NCBI GenBank assembly: GCA_938045805.1
Contig: CALIBL010000019.1
Coordinates: 17,995 to 81,994, forward strand
Direction of reading: 5' to 3'
DNA: 64,000 nt
Source: an uncultured Rubripirellula sp.
GTDB taxonomy: Bacteria; Planctomycetota; Planctomycetia; Pirellulales; Pirellulaceae
Position 1 is the stretch's first letter; each line of letters starts with the position of its first letter. This document shows positions 1-9,307 of the stretch, piece after piece. A program made the position numbers and the translations under genes. Under the pieces are notes generated by a model, which saw only the letters and a list, made by a program, of their open reading frames with translations, had not been told where the DNA came from and ran no database searches.

Positions 1-1
1 G

Positions 2-124
2 GTTGGGTTTCTTACCGAGATGGCCGAGGATTCACTTCGATTGGCTGCCCAATGGAGCTGTTCTCAGGTGACTGCTGATCACGTGGGTCTTGTCTTTCAA
101 AATCAGCTTCAAGACGCCGCCTAA
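2..124 (+). CDS. C-terminal fragment of an unidentified protein (5' end outside window)
   Basis: An open frame enters from the left edge and stops with TAA at 122-124, giving about 40 residues (VGFLTEMAEDSLRLAAQWSC at its start). Composition is that of an ordinary soluble helical protein, but there is too little to name a family. The other two forward frames close earlier, at about 69 and 78. It would be co-directional with hflK, 327 bases away. It could be chance; confidence is low. Confidence 0.35.
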   Translation, partial: VGFLTEMAEDSLRLAAQWSCSQVTADHVGLVFQNQLQDAA

Positions 125-451
125 TTCGCTTTTGATCCCTTCGCTTCCGACTTTCGGAAAGTTGCTCCTTGCCAGATTGCAATGGTGCCAATGGAGTGCA
201 TAGACGTGACCGCACGTGAGGTTTGTGAGGGTTTTAAGAGGCAGGTGTTCTTTTCCAATCGCTTTTCGCCACTGTTTTCATGGTGTGCCGGTCGAATCGC
301 AATCTTGCGGGTAGGTTTCACGTATCGCATGCGATGGTGGAGATTTCACCTGTTTTCCATCGTGTTGTTCTTAGTTGTCCTGATCACCCTTTAGGTTGTG
401 GGAAACTTTTGAAGTTACTAGCAAGATTCACACGGATCGTAAGAGAGCAAA
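125..451. other. Intergenic region upstream of hflK, no gene seen
   Basis: Short open frames on both strands have no start context or protein-like composition that I trust. It presumably holds the hflKC promoter, but I could not pick out a convincing -35/-10 pair. A weak purine-rich stretch (AAGAGAG, 441-447) precedes the hflK ATG. Confidence 0.5.
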
Positions 452-1438
452 ATGAGTGGTCCCGTTCGATACCAGCCTGAGTGGTCGGAGTACGAAAAGT
501 ATCGTCCGTTGATCCTGTTGGGGGCGGGTGCATTATTACTCTTGATTCTGATTTACACGGGCATCTACACCGTTCAGGCCGAGTCACAGGGCGTTGTGCT
601 TCGATTTGGAAAGTACATCAAAACGGTTGACCCAGGGTTGCGATTTAAAATCCCGTTCGGAGTTGATCAGGTTTCAATTGTTCCCGTACGTCGGCAATTG
701 AAGCAGGAGTTCGGATTTGCAACGGTTGAAGGTTCAACGAATCCAACGCAATTTTCAACGGAGCAATCGTCTGAACGCAGCATGGTGACCGGCGATCTGA
801 ATTCAGCTACCGTCGAATGGGTCGTTCAGTATCGAGTCAAGGATCCACAGTTCTATCTTTTCAAAGTCCGTGATCCTGGTTTGACGCTGCGAGATCTCTC
901 TGAGTCGGTGATGCGAACGGTGGTGGGTGACCGGACGGTTGACGAGGTGATCACGATTGGACGTCAGGAAATTGAAGTTGAGGCGCTCGCCAACCTGCAG
1001 ACGTTGGTTGATCGCTATGAATTGGGGCTGAGTATCGATCAAGTTCAATTGAAAAACGTGAACCCACCTCTTCCCGTGCAGCCTTCGTTTAACGAGGTGA
1101 ACCAGGCACAGCAGGAACGCGAACAACTAGTGAATGTTGCCAACGGTGAATACAACAAAGAGGTTCCTAGGGCACGTGGTGAGGCGGAGCAAAAAATACA
1201 AGCCTCCGAGGGCTATGCGGTTAAACGCATCAACGAAGCAGAGGGGGACATTGCCCGCTTCAATGCTCTTTATACCGAGTATCTCAAGGCACCCGAGGTC
1301 ACCAAGCAACGCATCTATATCGAGACGATGCGTGAGGTGCTGCCAAACTTGGGTCGCAAAATCATTATTGATGAGGAGGCGAGTCAAATCCTGCCATTAC
1401 TGCAACTTTCCACTGAGGCAGCGAGGGGTGCCAAATGA
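452..1438 (+). CDS. hflK: HflK, band-7/SPFH membrane protease regulator subunit
   Basis: This is a 328-residue SPFH (prohibitin-like) protein. After a short N-terminus there is one membrane segment at about residues 21-41, followed by the band-7 domain (start: ESQGVVLRFGKYIKTVDPGL) and a long charged helix (about 210-300) rich in Glu/Arg/Ala. HflK and HflC form a large ring on the inner membrane that encloses FtsH and limits its proteolysis of membrane proteins. The ATG at 452 gives the expected length. The stop overlaps the hflC start (ATGA at 1435-1438), so the two are translationally coupled. E. coli HflK is longer (419 residues) because of a Gly/Pro-rich N-terminal extension that is absent here. 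Confidence 0.93.
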   Translation: MSGPVRYQPEWSEYEKYRPLILLGAGALLLLILIYTGIYTVQAESQGVVLRFGKYIKTVDPGLRFKIPFGVDQVSIVPVRRQLKQEFGFATVEGSTNPTQFSTEQSSERSMVTGDLNSATVEWVVQYRVKDPQFYLFKVRDPGLTLRDLSESVMRTVVGDRTVDEVITIGRQEIEVEALANLQTLVDRYELGLSIDQVQLKNVNPPLPVQPSFNEVNQAQQEREQLVNVANGEYNKEVPRARGEAEQKIQASEGYAVKRINEAEGDIARFNALYTEYLKAPEVTKQRIYIETMREVLPNLGRKIIIDEEASQILPLLQLSTEAARGAK

Positions 1439-2412
1439 AACGAACCATTCTTCCTTTGATGCCAATCATTATCTTTGTCGTGCTCTTCTTTGCGATCAGT
1501 GCGGCTTATACTGTGGATGAAACTGAGCAGGTCATCATCACTCAGTTTGGTAAGCCTGTTGGTGAACCGATTGTCGATGCCGGATTGCATTTCAAGATCC
1601 CGTTTATCCAAGAAGTTAATCGTCTTGATAAGCGAATTCTCGATTGGGATGGTCGCCCAAGCGAGATGCCCACCAAAGATAAGACCTACATCGTCGTTGA
1701 CACATTCGGTCGATGGCGAATCGACCAGCCGGAGCAATTCTTTCTTCGGCTAAGAGATGAGCGAAGTGCGCAGTCGCGTCTGAACGATATTCTTGGTAGC
1801 GAAACGCGTAACGCAATTGCCAAGCACGAGTTAATCGAGGTGATTCGAACCACCAAAGATCGGGAACCGGTGCAGGATACCGTTATTCCAGATGTGATCG
1901 AGGATGCCAGTTCGGTCGGTTCGATCGGTGTTCTCTACAGCATCACTAAGGGTAAGGCAAAAATCGAAGAGGAGATATTCGAGAAGGCCGCTACAAAACT
2001 GGCTGATTTTGGTATTGAACTGCTCGACGTGCGTTTCAAACGAATCAATTACAACGAGAGCGTTCAAAAGCGAATTTACGATCGTATGATCAGCGAACGC
2101 CAGCAGATCGCGGAAAGATTTAGAAGTGAAGGCGCCGGTGAAGCCGCCAAGATCATCGGACGAAAGGAAAAAGATTTGCTCGAGATCGAATCCGAGGCGT
2201 ACAAGCGTGTGCAAGAGATTCGGGGCGAAGCCGATGCCACGGCAACCGAGATTTATGCCTCAGCGTACAACCAAACAGAGCAGTCCGTGTCGTTTTATCA
2301 GTTCATTAAAACGATGGAGACTTACCAGGAGATGTTAGATCGCGACAGCACAATGGTTTTCACGACTCAAAGCGATATCTTCCAATTCCTCAAGCGAATT
2401 GAATCCAATTAG
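1435..2412 (+). CDS. hflC: HflC, band-7/SPFH membrane protease regulator subunit
   Basis: A 325-residue SPFH protein. It has an N-terminal membrane anchor (residues 5-24), then the band-7 domain beginning DETEQVIITQFGKPVGEPIV with the GLHFKIPF motif, a coiled-coil region with the typical RMISERQQIAERFRSEGAGE helix, and an AYNQTEQSVSFYQF segment typical of HflC. It overlaps hflK by 4 bases and is expected to assemble with it in the HflKC-FtsH complex in the inner membrane. Length is close to E. coli HflC (334). Confidence 0.94.
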   Translation: MKRTILPLMPIIIFVVLFFAISAAYTVDETEQVIITQFGKPVGEPIVDAGLHFKIPFIQEVNRLDKRILDWDGRPSEMPTKDKTYIVVDTFGRWRIDQPEQFFLRLRDERSAQSRLNDILGSETRNAIAKHELIEVIRTTKDREPVQDTVIPDVIEDASSVGSIGVLYSITKGKAKIEEEIFEKAATKLADFGIELLDVRFKRINYNESVQKRIYDRMISERQQIAERFRSEGAGEAAKIIGRKEKDLLEIESEAYKRVQEIRGEADATATEIYASAYNQTEQSVSFYQFIKTMETYQEMLDRDSTMVFTTQSDIFQFLKRIESN

Positions 2413-2540
2413 GTCTTCTTGCATTTGAGGTCCGCATTGCTGCCTTGCATCGTGTTTCACGCGGTGCGATGGTAGGGATTGCGGAAACTTTTCTCAAAAA
2501 ATCAATTCTTTCGGTTCTCTTTGCCGATACTTCTCACGGT

Positions 2541-2561
2541 GCGCCAGCGATGCGCTGGTGC
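2541..2561 (+). other. Hairpin between hflC and the TolC-like gene
   Basis: A 9-bp stem (2541-2549 with 2553-2561, one G-U pair) closes a 3-nt loop. No U-tract follows, so this is not a standard intrinsic terminator. It lies about 115 bases before the chosen start of the TolC-like gene. It may end the hflKC transcript or act in the 5' leader of the next gene. Confidence 0.35.
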
Positions 2562-2675
2562 GATCTGTCTGGCGGCGAAGATCTCAGATGAGCGTCCCTC
2601 TCGATGGGCGATTTGTCTGATCGGATCTTCATGTGATTTGGCCACTTGTACACTGTGATCCGGAAATCGCTGTCG

Positions 2676-5225
2676 ATGCTACAACACCACGATCGCGATC
2701 GAGATGCCGCGAACGATGGTGAACGGATCAGGCTGTTGGTGTCCGGATGTCTGCTGCTCATTTCGATTGCCGGTTGTTCGAGACCCTGGTATCGCAAACA
2801 AGCTGACCGAGAAGCGTACGCTCTCATTCAGGAGAAGGGTGGTTATCTCGATCAGGCCACGATTTATCCTGGCCCTAACTCTAGGTTGGCTGATCCGAAT
2901 TCGGTTGATGAGCCTCCGATGCCACCCGATGATCCCACCTCGCATCGATTGATGCACTGGGTTGATGGAAAGGAGGGGAGCGACCTTTGGCATCAGTATG
3001 GTCAGTTGAACACGGTGGAGTCGGTAGCGTGGGAAGAATCGCTCCCTCGGAACAGCGATGGCGAAGTCGCGTTGGACCTTCGCGGGGCGATCTCTGTCGG
3101 ACGGTTGAATTCTCGCGAGTATCAGCGCCAATTGGAGACACTCTATTTATCTGCTTTAGAGGTTTCTCGCGAACGATTTCAATTTGATTACCAGTGGTTT
3201 GCTGACGGCGTGCTGGATCAAAACTATCGAGGTACAGGTCTTGGCGGACGAAGCGAGACAGGATTGGACAGTCAAGTTTTCTTCCGCAAGACGCAGGCAG
3301 CTGGTGGTGAATTGGTGGTGGGCTTGGCGAATTCACTGCTATGGGATGTGTGGGGTTCCGGTAGCGAAACATTTGGATCGACACTTGATTTTGCATTACG
3401 TCAACCGCTGTTGCGTCTGGGTGGGCGGGCTCGTGTGCTCGAGCAATTGACCCAGAGTGAACGTGATCTACTGGCGAACGTGCGTCAAATGCAGCAGTAT
3501 CGACAAGGCTTCTATGTTCGTCTTGCGACCGGTCGCACAAATGGAAGCGGTCCTTCAACCGGATCGAGAATTGGACAATCTGGGTTGGGGGTGATCGCAG
3601 GGTTCCCAAGTGGGCGCAATGGTGCACCTTCGGCCGGTGGCTATCTTGGCTTACTTCAAGATCAACAAGAGATACGCAACCAAGAGGCAAATGTCGTTGC
3701 ACTGCGTGATAGTGCAGCGCAGTTGGAAGCTGCTTTTGACGCCAATCGAATTAGTAGTCGCTTGCAGGTCGACCAAGCGTTGCAGGCCCTGCTGAATGCA
3801 CAAAGTAGTTTATTGGCTTCGCGGGCGTCCTATGATAGTCGCGTCGATGCGTACAAGATTTCCCTCGGTCTGCCGCCTGATCTGTCGGTGGAAATCAATG
3901 ACCCCCTACTGGATCGTTTTATCCTCATTGACGGCAGTTTGACTGATTTGCAGGATGAAGCTGCTGCTGCATTGTTGCGGATTCGGCGTGGGCGAACTCA
4001 ACCGAATGTTGAGACGATGCGGGATCAGTTACTCGCGCTCAAGAACTTAGATGTAAAGGTTGATACGCAATTGGCGCTCGCCGGACGGAGTCTTGCGAAT
4101 CTGATCGATCGTATTCCCGATCGGATGCAACAGTTGGATCTGGTCGCGCAACAAGTAACCGATCTCGATGCCGATGTTGATCCAAGGGTGTATGATTCCG
4201 AGCAGTTCACCAATCGTGTTGAGTTTCTCAAAGAGCGTGTACCTCAGATTCAAAGCGAATTTCTTGAAGCTCGTCAGGCGTCAAACGATTTACTTGAGGC
4301 ATTAGACAAAAATGATCTTGGTCAATCACACACCAGCCTAGTGGACTTAACGACGCGTTTATCAGACTTGTTGCTCGAATTGTCGTTGGTTCACGCTGAG
4401 GTCAAATTACAGGGCATCTCTCTCTTGCCAATCAATTTAGAGCCAAAGCAAGCTCTGGAGATTGCTCGCGTTAACCGTCTCGATTGGATGAACGCGAGGT
4501 CGAATCTTGTTGATTCATGGCGTAGGATCGAGGTTGTCGCCAATGACTTAAAGAGTGATCTGGATGTCGTCGTCACGGGGGATCTGGGGACGAAGCCAAA
4601 TAATCCCGTTGGATTCGACACGGATTATTCCCGAGTCCGAATGGGGTTGCAGTTGGATACGCCAACCACCCGCTTGATCGAACGTAATCGTTATCGCACG
4701 GCGTTGATCAGTTATCAGCAAGCTCGGCGGGATTACATGCTTTTCGAGGACCAAGTCGAACAGAGTCTTCGCAATACGCTTCGAATTGTGAAGCTCAGTC
4801 AGATCAACCTTGAGGTTCGACGAGCAGCTGTTCGAGTGGCGATCGCACAGGTTGATATTGCGCGTTTGAGACTTAATCCACCAGTGCGTCCGAATCAGCC
4901 CACGCGAACTTCGCCAACCGCGGCACGCGACCTTGTGTCTGCGTTAACCGATCTTTTGAACGCCCAAAACGATTTGCTCAATGTTTGGGTTAGCTACGAG
5001 GTTTTGCGTGTACTGATCGAGTTTGAGATGGGTACCATGGAAATCGACGAGCAAGGCATTTGGCTCGATCCAGCATCACAGGGCCGTGGGTACCAAGAAA
5101 TCATTCCACCTGCGGTGGATTCGAGTTCAGGTCATCAGCAGGGTGTCTCAAGCTCCGAGTTTGTCGCAGAAGTAGATGATGGAGTGAATCGTCTGCTACC
5201 CGTATTGGTTGAGTTCCAAGAGTAG
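2676..5225 (+). CDS. TolC-family outer-membrane efflux lipoprotein
   Basis: This large (849-residue) protein carries a lipoprotein signal (RIRLLVSGCLLLISIAGC, Cys as the acylated residue). It then has long amphipathic helical stretches with the periodicity of TolC-like channel proteins, for example around LDVKVDTQLALAGRSLANLI and in the C-terminal repeat near QVDIARLRLNPPVRPNQPTR. Likely role: outer-membrane channel of the tripartite exporter whose adaptor and ABC protein follow. It is much longer than E. coli TolC (about 490 residues) because of an expanded middle region (about residues 400-600). The open frame extends to a TTG at 2646, but the ATG at 2676 is the better start. Function is inferred from fold pattern and context. 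Confidence 0.8.
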   Translation: MLQHHDRDRDAANDGERIRLLVSGCLLLISIAGCSRPWYRKQADREAYALIQEKGGYLDQATIYPGPNSRLADPNSVDEPPMPPDDPTSHRLMHWVDGKEGSDLWHQYGQLNTVESVAWEESLPRNSDGEVALDLRGAISVGRLNSREYQRQLETLYLSALEVSRERFQFDYQWFADGVLDQNYRGTGLGGRSETGLDSQVFFRKTQAAGGELVVGLANSLLWDVWGSGSETFGSTLDFALRQPLLRLGGRARVLEQLTQSERDLLANVRQMQQYRQGFYVRLATGRTNGSGPSTGSRIGQSGLGVIAGFPSGRNGAPSAGGYLGLLQDQQEIRNQEANVVALRDSAAQLEAAFDANRISSRLQVDQALQALLNAQSSLLASRASYDSRVDAYKISLGLPPDLSVEINDPLLDRFILIDGSLTDLQDEAAAALLRIRRGRTQPNVETMRDQLLALKNLDVKVDTQLALAGRSLANLIDRIPDRMQQLDLVAQQVTDLDADVDPRVYDSEQFTNRVEFLKERVPQIQSEFLEARQASNDLLEALDKNDLGQSHTSLVDLTTRLSDLLLELSLVHAEVKLQGISLLPINLEPKQALEIARVNRLDWMNARSNLVDSWRRIEVVANDLKSDLDVVVTGDLGTKPNNPVGFDTDYSRVRMGLQLDTPTTRLIERNRYRTALISYQQARRDYMLFEDQVEQSLRNTLRIVKLSQINLEVRRAAVRVAIAQVDIARLRLNPPVRPNQPTRTSPTAARDLVSALTDLLNAQNDLLNVWVSYEVLRVLIEFEMGTMEIDEQGIWLDPASQGRGYQEIIPPAVDSSSGHQQGVSSSEFVAEVDDGVNRLLPVLVEFQE

Positions 5226-5677
5226 ATCGCTCTTGCTGTTGATCGCGGACAAGGGAAGTGACGCTTCGAATAGGTCGATTTTTCAGCTGCTTTCACGTAA
5301 CGCGCTAAGTGGATTTCGGCTTTCAAAGCGTGGTTAAACCAAATCTACCCCGATTTTTCCGCTTTTTGTGCAACCCCTCGACGTTGGGATATCGTCGTGG
5401 TTTGCGCTCGGCTATGGAAATGATTGCCTGCTGAGCTATACTGTATTGACTTGGTTGTGAGGAACTTCAGCCGTTGCAAGGATTGTGACTGGAAAGCCGA
5501 TTGCAACCAAGTCCCGCCCTAGTTCCCGCCTAAGAAGTGCCGGCAAAGCAACCATTGATGCGATGGTCACAGAACTTCATTGCATCCGTCACGGTTTTAG
5601 TTTGGTGCTCGATATCGCCCGCCGCATGATGAAAATGCCTGCGATTTCGCCTTCGCTACCCCGTTCACGAGTGCTAG
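5226..5677. other. Intergenic region upstream of the adaptor gene, no gene seen
   Basis: This 452-base stretch lies between the TolC-like gene and the HlyD-type adaptor gene. A frame of 100 codons from 5485 runs into the adaptor gene in another phase and has no protein-like features. The length suggests the adaptor-ABC pair has its own promoter; TATACT at 5437-5442 resembles a -10 box but has no matching -35. Confidence 0.45.
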
Positions 5678-7117
5678 ATGCAAAATCGACGCAAACGACC
5701 TGGGTTTTTTCAATCCACACTGGTTTTCTGCATCACCGCGAGTATCGCGGCTGTGCTGTTGATGCGTTTTACCAGGGCCCCCGATGAGACGACGGCTAGT
5801 TTCTTCGGAGACGATATTGAGCTTGATATCCTGACGACGACGGCTCAGGTTGCAGCTTTTGAACACGTCGTGGTGGAACGCGGAGAGTTGCACAGTTCAA
5901 GCAACGTTGAAGTTCGCTGTCTCGTCAAAGGTCGCAGCAGCAGCAGCGCAATTAATATTTTGGAGATTGTCCCTGAAGGCACTTGGGTCGAAGAGGGAGA
6001 TTTTCTCGTCAAGCTGGATGATGCAGCTCTTCAGAAACAACTGGTGCAACAACAAATCATCTGTAGTAACAGCGAATCGGAAGCCATTGAAGCAGAGGCG
6101 GATTTGGAATCTGCACGGTTGGCCCTCCATGAGTACGCGGAGGGAACCTACATCGAAGATTTGGCAAAACAGCAGAGCGAAGTTTTTGTTGCAGAAGAGA
6201 ATTTGCGTCGAGCAGAAGAGTATTTGCAGTACAGCAACCGACTTGCTGAACGCGGGTACATCCCTGATGCCCAATTGGATGCGGATCAGTTTGCTCTAGA
6301 AAAGGCCAAAAAAGAGCTCGGTGTTGCGAAGACAAAGCTTGAGGTTCTAAGTAAGTTCACCAAAGAAAAAATGCTGACGCAACTTGAGGCTAAAATTCAA
6401 ACTGCCGAAGCCAAGTTGCGTTCGCGACAGAAGACATTGGAGCTTGAAAACAAAGAGCTTGTTGAGATCGAGGAGCAGATTGCGTTGTGTCGCATCACAG
6501 CCCCGGTTCAAGGGCAAGTTGTCTACGAGCAGAATCGAAGAAGCACAAGCACTGCCATTCTTATCGAGGAGGGAGCGCCGGTTCGTGAGCGTCAAGTGAT
6601 CATCAACCTTCCTGATCCCAAGAAGATGAAGGTCATCGCCAAGGTACACGAATCTAGGATTGGATTCATCACGAAGGGTCAGGTCGCCGAGTTGCGACTC
6701 GATTCGCTTCCCGATGTCCCGCTGACTGGGAAAGTTGTGGAGGTCAGCGAGTATCCGTTGCCACCAATCAGCGTGTACATGTCGCATGTGAAAGAGTACG
6801 AGGTTTCGATTCAGATCGATAATCCACCGCTCGATTTGAGACCCGGTATGACCGCTGAAGCGAAGATTTTGGTGGATCGAATGGATGATGTTTTGCAGTT
6901 GCCAATCGAAGCCATTCAGGAACGTGGCGAGAAATTCTACTGTGCGATTCCCTTGAAGAATGGTTCAATTGAAACGCGTGAACTGAGGGTTGGCAAAGCC
7001 AATGAAACAAGTCTCATTGTAGAGTCGGGTTTGGAAGTCGGAGAGGAAGTGGTACTCAATATTAGCGATGAGGGGATCCTTGAACGGATGGATTTCCCCG
7101 AAATCTCAACGTTGTAA
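5678..7117 (+). CDS. HlyD/MacA-type periplasmic adaptor (membrane fusion protein)
   Basis: A 479-residue protein with a basic N-terminus and a membrane anchor (about residues 10-29). It has a first half-lipoyl strand region (EVRCLVKGRSSSSAINILEI), a long coiled-coil hairpin (about 120-270, Glu/Lys/Leu/Ala rich), the return lipoyl segment (CRITAPVQGQVVYEQNRRST) and beta-barrel/membrane-proximal domains with the DLRPGMTAEAKILVDR motif. In ABC-driven tripartite exporters such proteins join the inner-membrane pump to the outer-membrane channel. It is followed after 27 bases by the MacB-like gene and preceded by the TolC-like gene, giving all three parts. The substrate cannot be told from the sequence. 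Confidence 0.88.
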   Translation: MQNRRKRPGFFQSTLVFCITASIAAVLLMRFTRAPDETTASFFGDDIELDILTTTAQVAAFEHVVVERGELHSSSNVEVRCLVKGRSSSSAINILEIVPEGTWVEEGDFLVKLDDAALQKQLVQQQIICSNSESEAIEAEADLESARLALHEYAEGTYIEDLAKQQSEVFVAEENLRRAEEYLQYSNRLAERGYIPDAQLDADQFALEKAKKELGVAKTKLEVLSKFTKEKMLTQLEAKIQTAEAKLRSRQKTLELENKELVEIEEQIALCRITAPVQGQVVYEQNRRSTSTAILIEEGAPVRERQVIINLPDPKKMKVIAKVHESRIGFITKGQVAELRLDSLPDVPLTGKVVEVSEYPLPPISVYMSHVKEYEVSIQIDNPPLDLRPGMTAEAKILVDRMDDVLQLPIEAIQERGEKFYCAIPLKNGSIETRELRVGKANETSLIVESGLEVGEEVVLNISDEGILERMDFPEISTL

Positions 7118-7144
7118 ATCGACTTCACAAACGACAGGCCCTCG

Positions 7145-9232
7145 ATGACGACTTCTGTGAGCCAAGATGCCACCGACGCCGAAATTGCGTTGAAAGTGCG
7201 CGGGCTGTGCAAAGACTATCAACTTGGCTCGCAGTCGGTTCGCGTTCTAAAGGGGATTGATCTCGATGTTCCCCGCGGTGATTACGTCGCCATCATGGGG
7301 CCAAGTGGTTCGGGTAAAAGTACGTTCTTGAATCTTCTCGGTGGACTGGACTCCCCCACTTCTGGCGAATACTTCATCGGCGATCGCGATGTTGCGAAAC
7401 TAACGGATAATGAATTATCGGCGATACGTGCCGAGAGAATTGGTTTTGTCTTTCAGGCGTATAACCTTTTACCGCAACTGGATGTGATCGAAAACGTTGA
7501 AGTGCCACTTGCCTACAACGGCGGGATGACCCTTAGCGATCGCGATCGAACCGTGAAGCTCACGGACCTTGTGGGACTTCGGGGGCGAACCGAGCATCGA
7601 CCCACTGAACTTTCGGGAGGTCAGCAGCAGCGAGCCGGTATCGCGAGAAGTCTGATTAACCAGCCGGAGTTTATTCTTGCCGACGAAGCAACCGGAAATC
7701 TTGATACCGTAACGACCGAAGAGATCTTGGACCTTTTCGATGAACTGAATCAACAGGGAGTGACCATTGTGATGGTCACTCACGAAGAAGAAGTCGCTCA
7801 GCGCGCTCGACGAATTGTCAGGTTGCGTGACGGGCAAATCGAGAGTGACCAGCGCAGCAAGGAGCCAAGCCGTGAGAATCCTGCAAATTCATTGCAGGCT
7901 CGCAAAGGAACGCCATCACGTCTTCGATTGAGATTGCGCGATGTCCGAGTTGGTATGAAAACGTTGTTGATGCATCCGCTTCGTTCAATGCTTACCATTC
8001 TCGGTATTTTCATTGGCGTTGCGAGTGTCATCTGGCTGTTGGCGATTAGCGAGGGGATTGCAGATAAAGCCAATTCGCAGATTGAAGAGTTGGGAGCAAA
8101 AAATATCATCGTGATGACCTCCCGACCATCCACGGAAGAGTCGGGTGGGCAACGAGTTTATTTTTACGGACTGACCGAGGAAGATTGTTGGCTTCTTGAG
8201 AAGAATGTTCCCAGTGTTGATTTGGTGATTCCTTTTTATCGCAACACAGGCCGACAGTTTCGCTACGCCGATCGAGTCACGATTGGAGAGATCAATGCTT
8301 GCACACCAGAGTATCGTGATCTTTATTCTTTGAAGTTGCGGCAGGGGCGTTTCTTGCATCAACGAGATATCGATACCGCGGATAATGTCTGCGTGCTCGC
8401 AGCCGAAGTTGCAGATACCTTGTTTAAACACGAGGATCCGATTGGTAAATCGATCCATGTCGTGGATGACTTCTTTCGCGTCGTTGGTGTCGTGGAAGCA
8501 CGCGAGGAGTTAGACAGTGTGGAGGACACGAGTCGAAGTCAGGATTTTTCCGATAACGTCTATCTGCCGCTTGAGACCTATTGGCGTCGTTTCGGTGAAG
8601 CCTATTCCGTGGGTAACAACGGCGGGCGAGCACTCTCGCAAATCACACTTCGGCTCAAGAACCAAGAGGACGCGGTGGCAACCGGACAGGCCGTTGAGCA
8701 AGCGTTGTCGAGGAGCCATCTGTTCACCGACTACAAGATCGGAGTGCCGCTGAAACTGCTTGAACAAGCCCGTAATACTCGGATGATGTTCGTCGCAATG
8801 ATGGGTTTGCTGGCTGGTATTTCGCTATTGGTTGGTGGTATTGGGATCATGAATATCATGCTTGCGACAGTCACCGAACGGACACGGGAAATCGGAATTC
8901 GTCGCGCGTTGGGGGCGCGGCGAATCGATATCACTCGTCAGTTCCTGATTGAAACCGTCTTGTTGAGTGTGACCGGTGGCATCACGGGGATTCTGGCCGG
9001 TTTGACATGCAACCGCGTTTTGGAGTGGTTCCGTTGGGGACTTGAAACGGGTTTCCCCGAGATCATGGAGTCCCTTCCGGAAACGGTTCAGACCATGGAG
9101 CCGATTATTATTCCTTGGTCGATCCCATTAGCCTTTGGTATTTCGGTTGCAGTTGGCGTGCTCTTTGGACTTTATCCTGCCCGACGTGCAGCGGTGATGA
9201 GCCCCATTGACGCTCTCAGGCATGCTGGTTGA
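7145..9232 (+). CDS. macB: MacB-type ABC transporter: ATPase and permease in one chain
   Basis: A 695-residue protein. The N-terminal ABC ATPase has Walker A GPSGSGKST (residues 52-60), signature LSGGQ (156-160) and Walker B with FILADEATGNLD (176-187). A linker of about 50 residues precedes the MacB permease part: a first membrane segment near LMHPLRSMLTILGIFIGVAS, a large periplasmic domain, and three C-terminal segments of FtsX type (GGIGIMNIMLATVTERTREI, RRALGARR, and the final GVLFGLYPARRAA). MacB enzymes use ATP in the cytoplasm to drive export through a MacA-TolC conduit. Length is slightly above the usual about 650 because of the longer linker. The symbol reflects family membership; the cargo (peptide, lipid or drug) is unknown. 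Confidence 0.92.
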   Translation: MTTSVSQDATDAEIALKVRGLCKDYQLGSQSVRVLKGIDLDVPRGDYVAIMGPSGSGKSTFLNLLGGLDSPTSGEYFIGDRDVAKLTDNELSAIRAERIGFVFQAYNLLPQLDVIENVEVPLAYNGGMTLSDRDRTVKLTDLVGLRGRTEHRPTELSGGQQQRAGIARSLINQPEFILADEATGNLDTVTTEEILDLFDELNQQGVTIVMVTHEEEVAQRARRIVRLRDGQIESDQRSKEPSRENPANSLQARKGTPSRLRLRLRDVRVGMKTLLMHPLRSMLTILGIFIGVASVIWLLAISEGIADKANSQIEELGAKNIIVMTSRPSTEESGGQRVYFYGLTEEDCWLLEKNVPSVDLVIPFYRNTGRQFRYADRVTIGEINACTPEYRDLYSLKLRQGRFLHQRDIDTADNVCVLAAEVADTLFKHEDPIGKSIHVVDDFFRVVGVVEAREELDSVEDTSRSQDFSDNVYLPLETYWRRFGEAYSVGNNGGRALSQITLRLKNQEDAVATGQAVEQALSRSHLFTDYKIGVPLKLLEQARNTRMMFVAMMGLLAGISLLVGGIGIMNIMLATVTERTREIGIRRALGARRIDITRQFLIETVLLSVTGGITGILAGLTCNRVLEWFRWGLETGFPEIMESLPETVQTMEPIIIPWSIPLAFGISVAVGVLFGLYPARRAAVMSPIDALRHAG

Positions 9233-9238
9233 GAGCGT
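9210..9238 (+). terminator. Hairpin spanning the macB stop codon, possible terminator between convergent genes
   Basis: A perfect 9-bp inverted repeat (9210-9218 with 9230-9238) encloses an 11-nt loop and includes the macB stop codon. The next gene is convergent, so a shared terminator would fit. There is no U-run on either strand, so the role is uncertain. Confidence 0.35.
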
Positions 9239-9307
9239 GCCGAGGCGTTTCTGGTCCGAACGAATGTCGACCCGCCGAGTGAATTTGCCGAGTTATTGGT
9301 TGCTCGA

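Noticed and set aside
5485..5787. 100-codon frame overlapping the start of the adaptor gene
   Set aside because: It is out of phase with the well-supported adaptor gene and lacks protein-like features.
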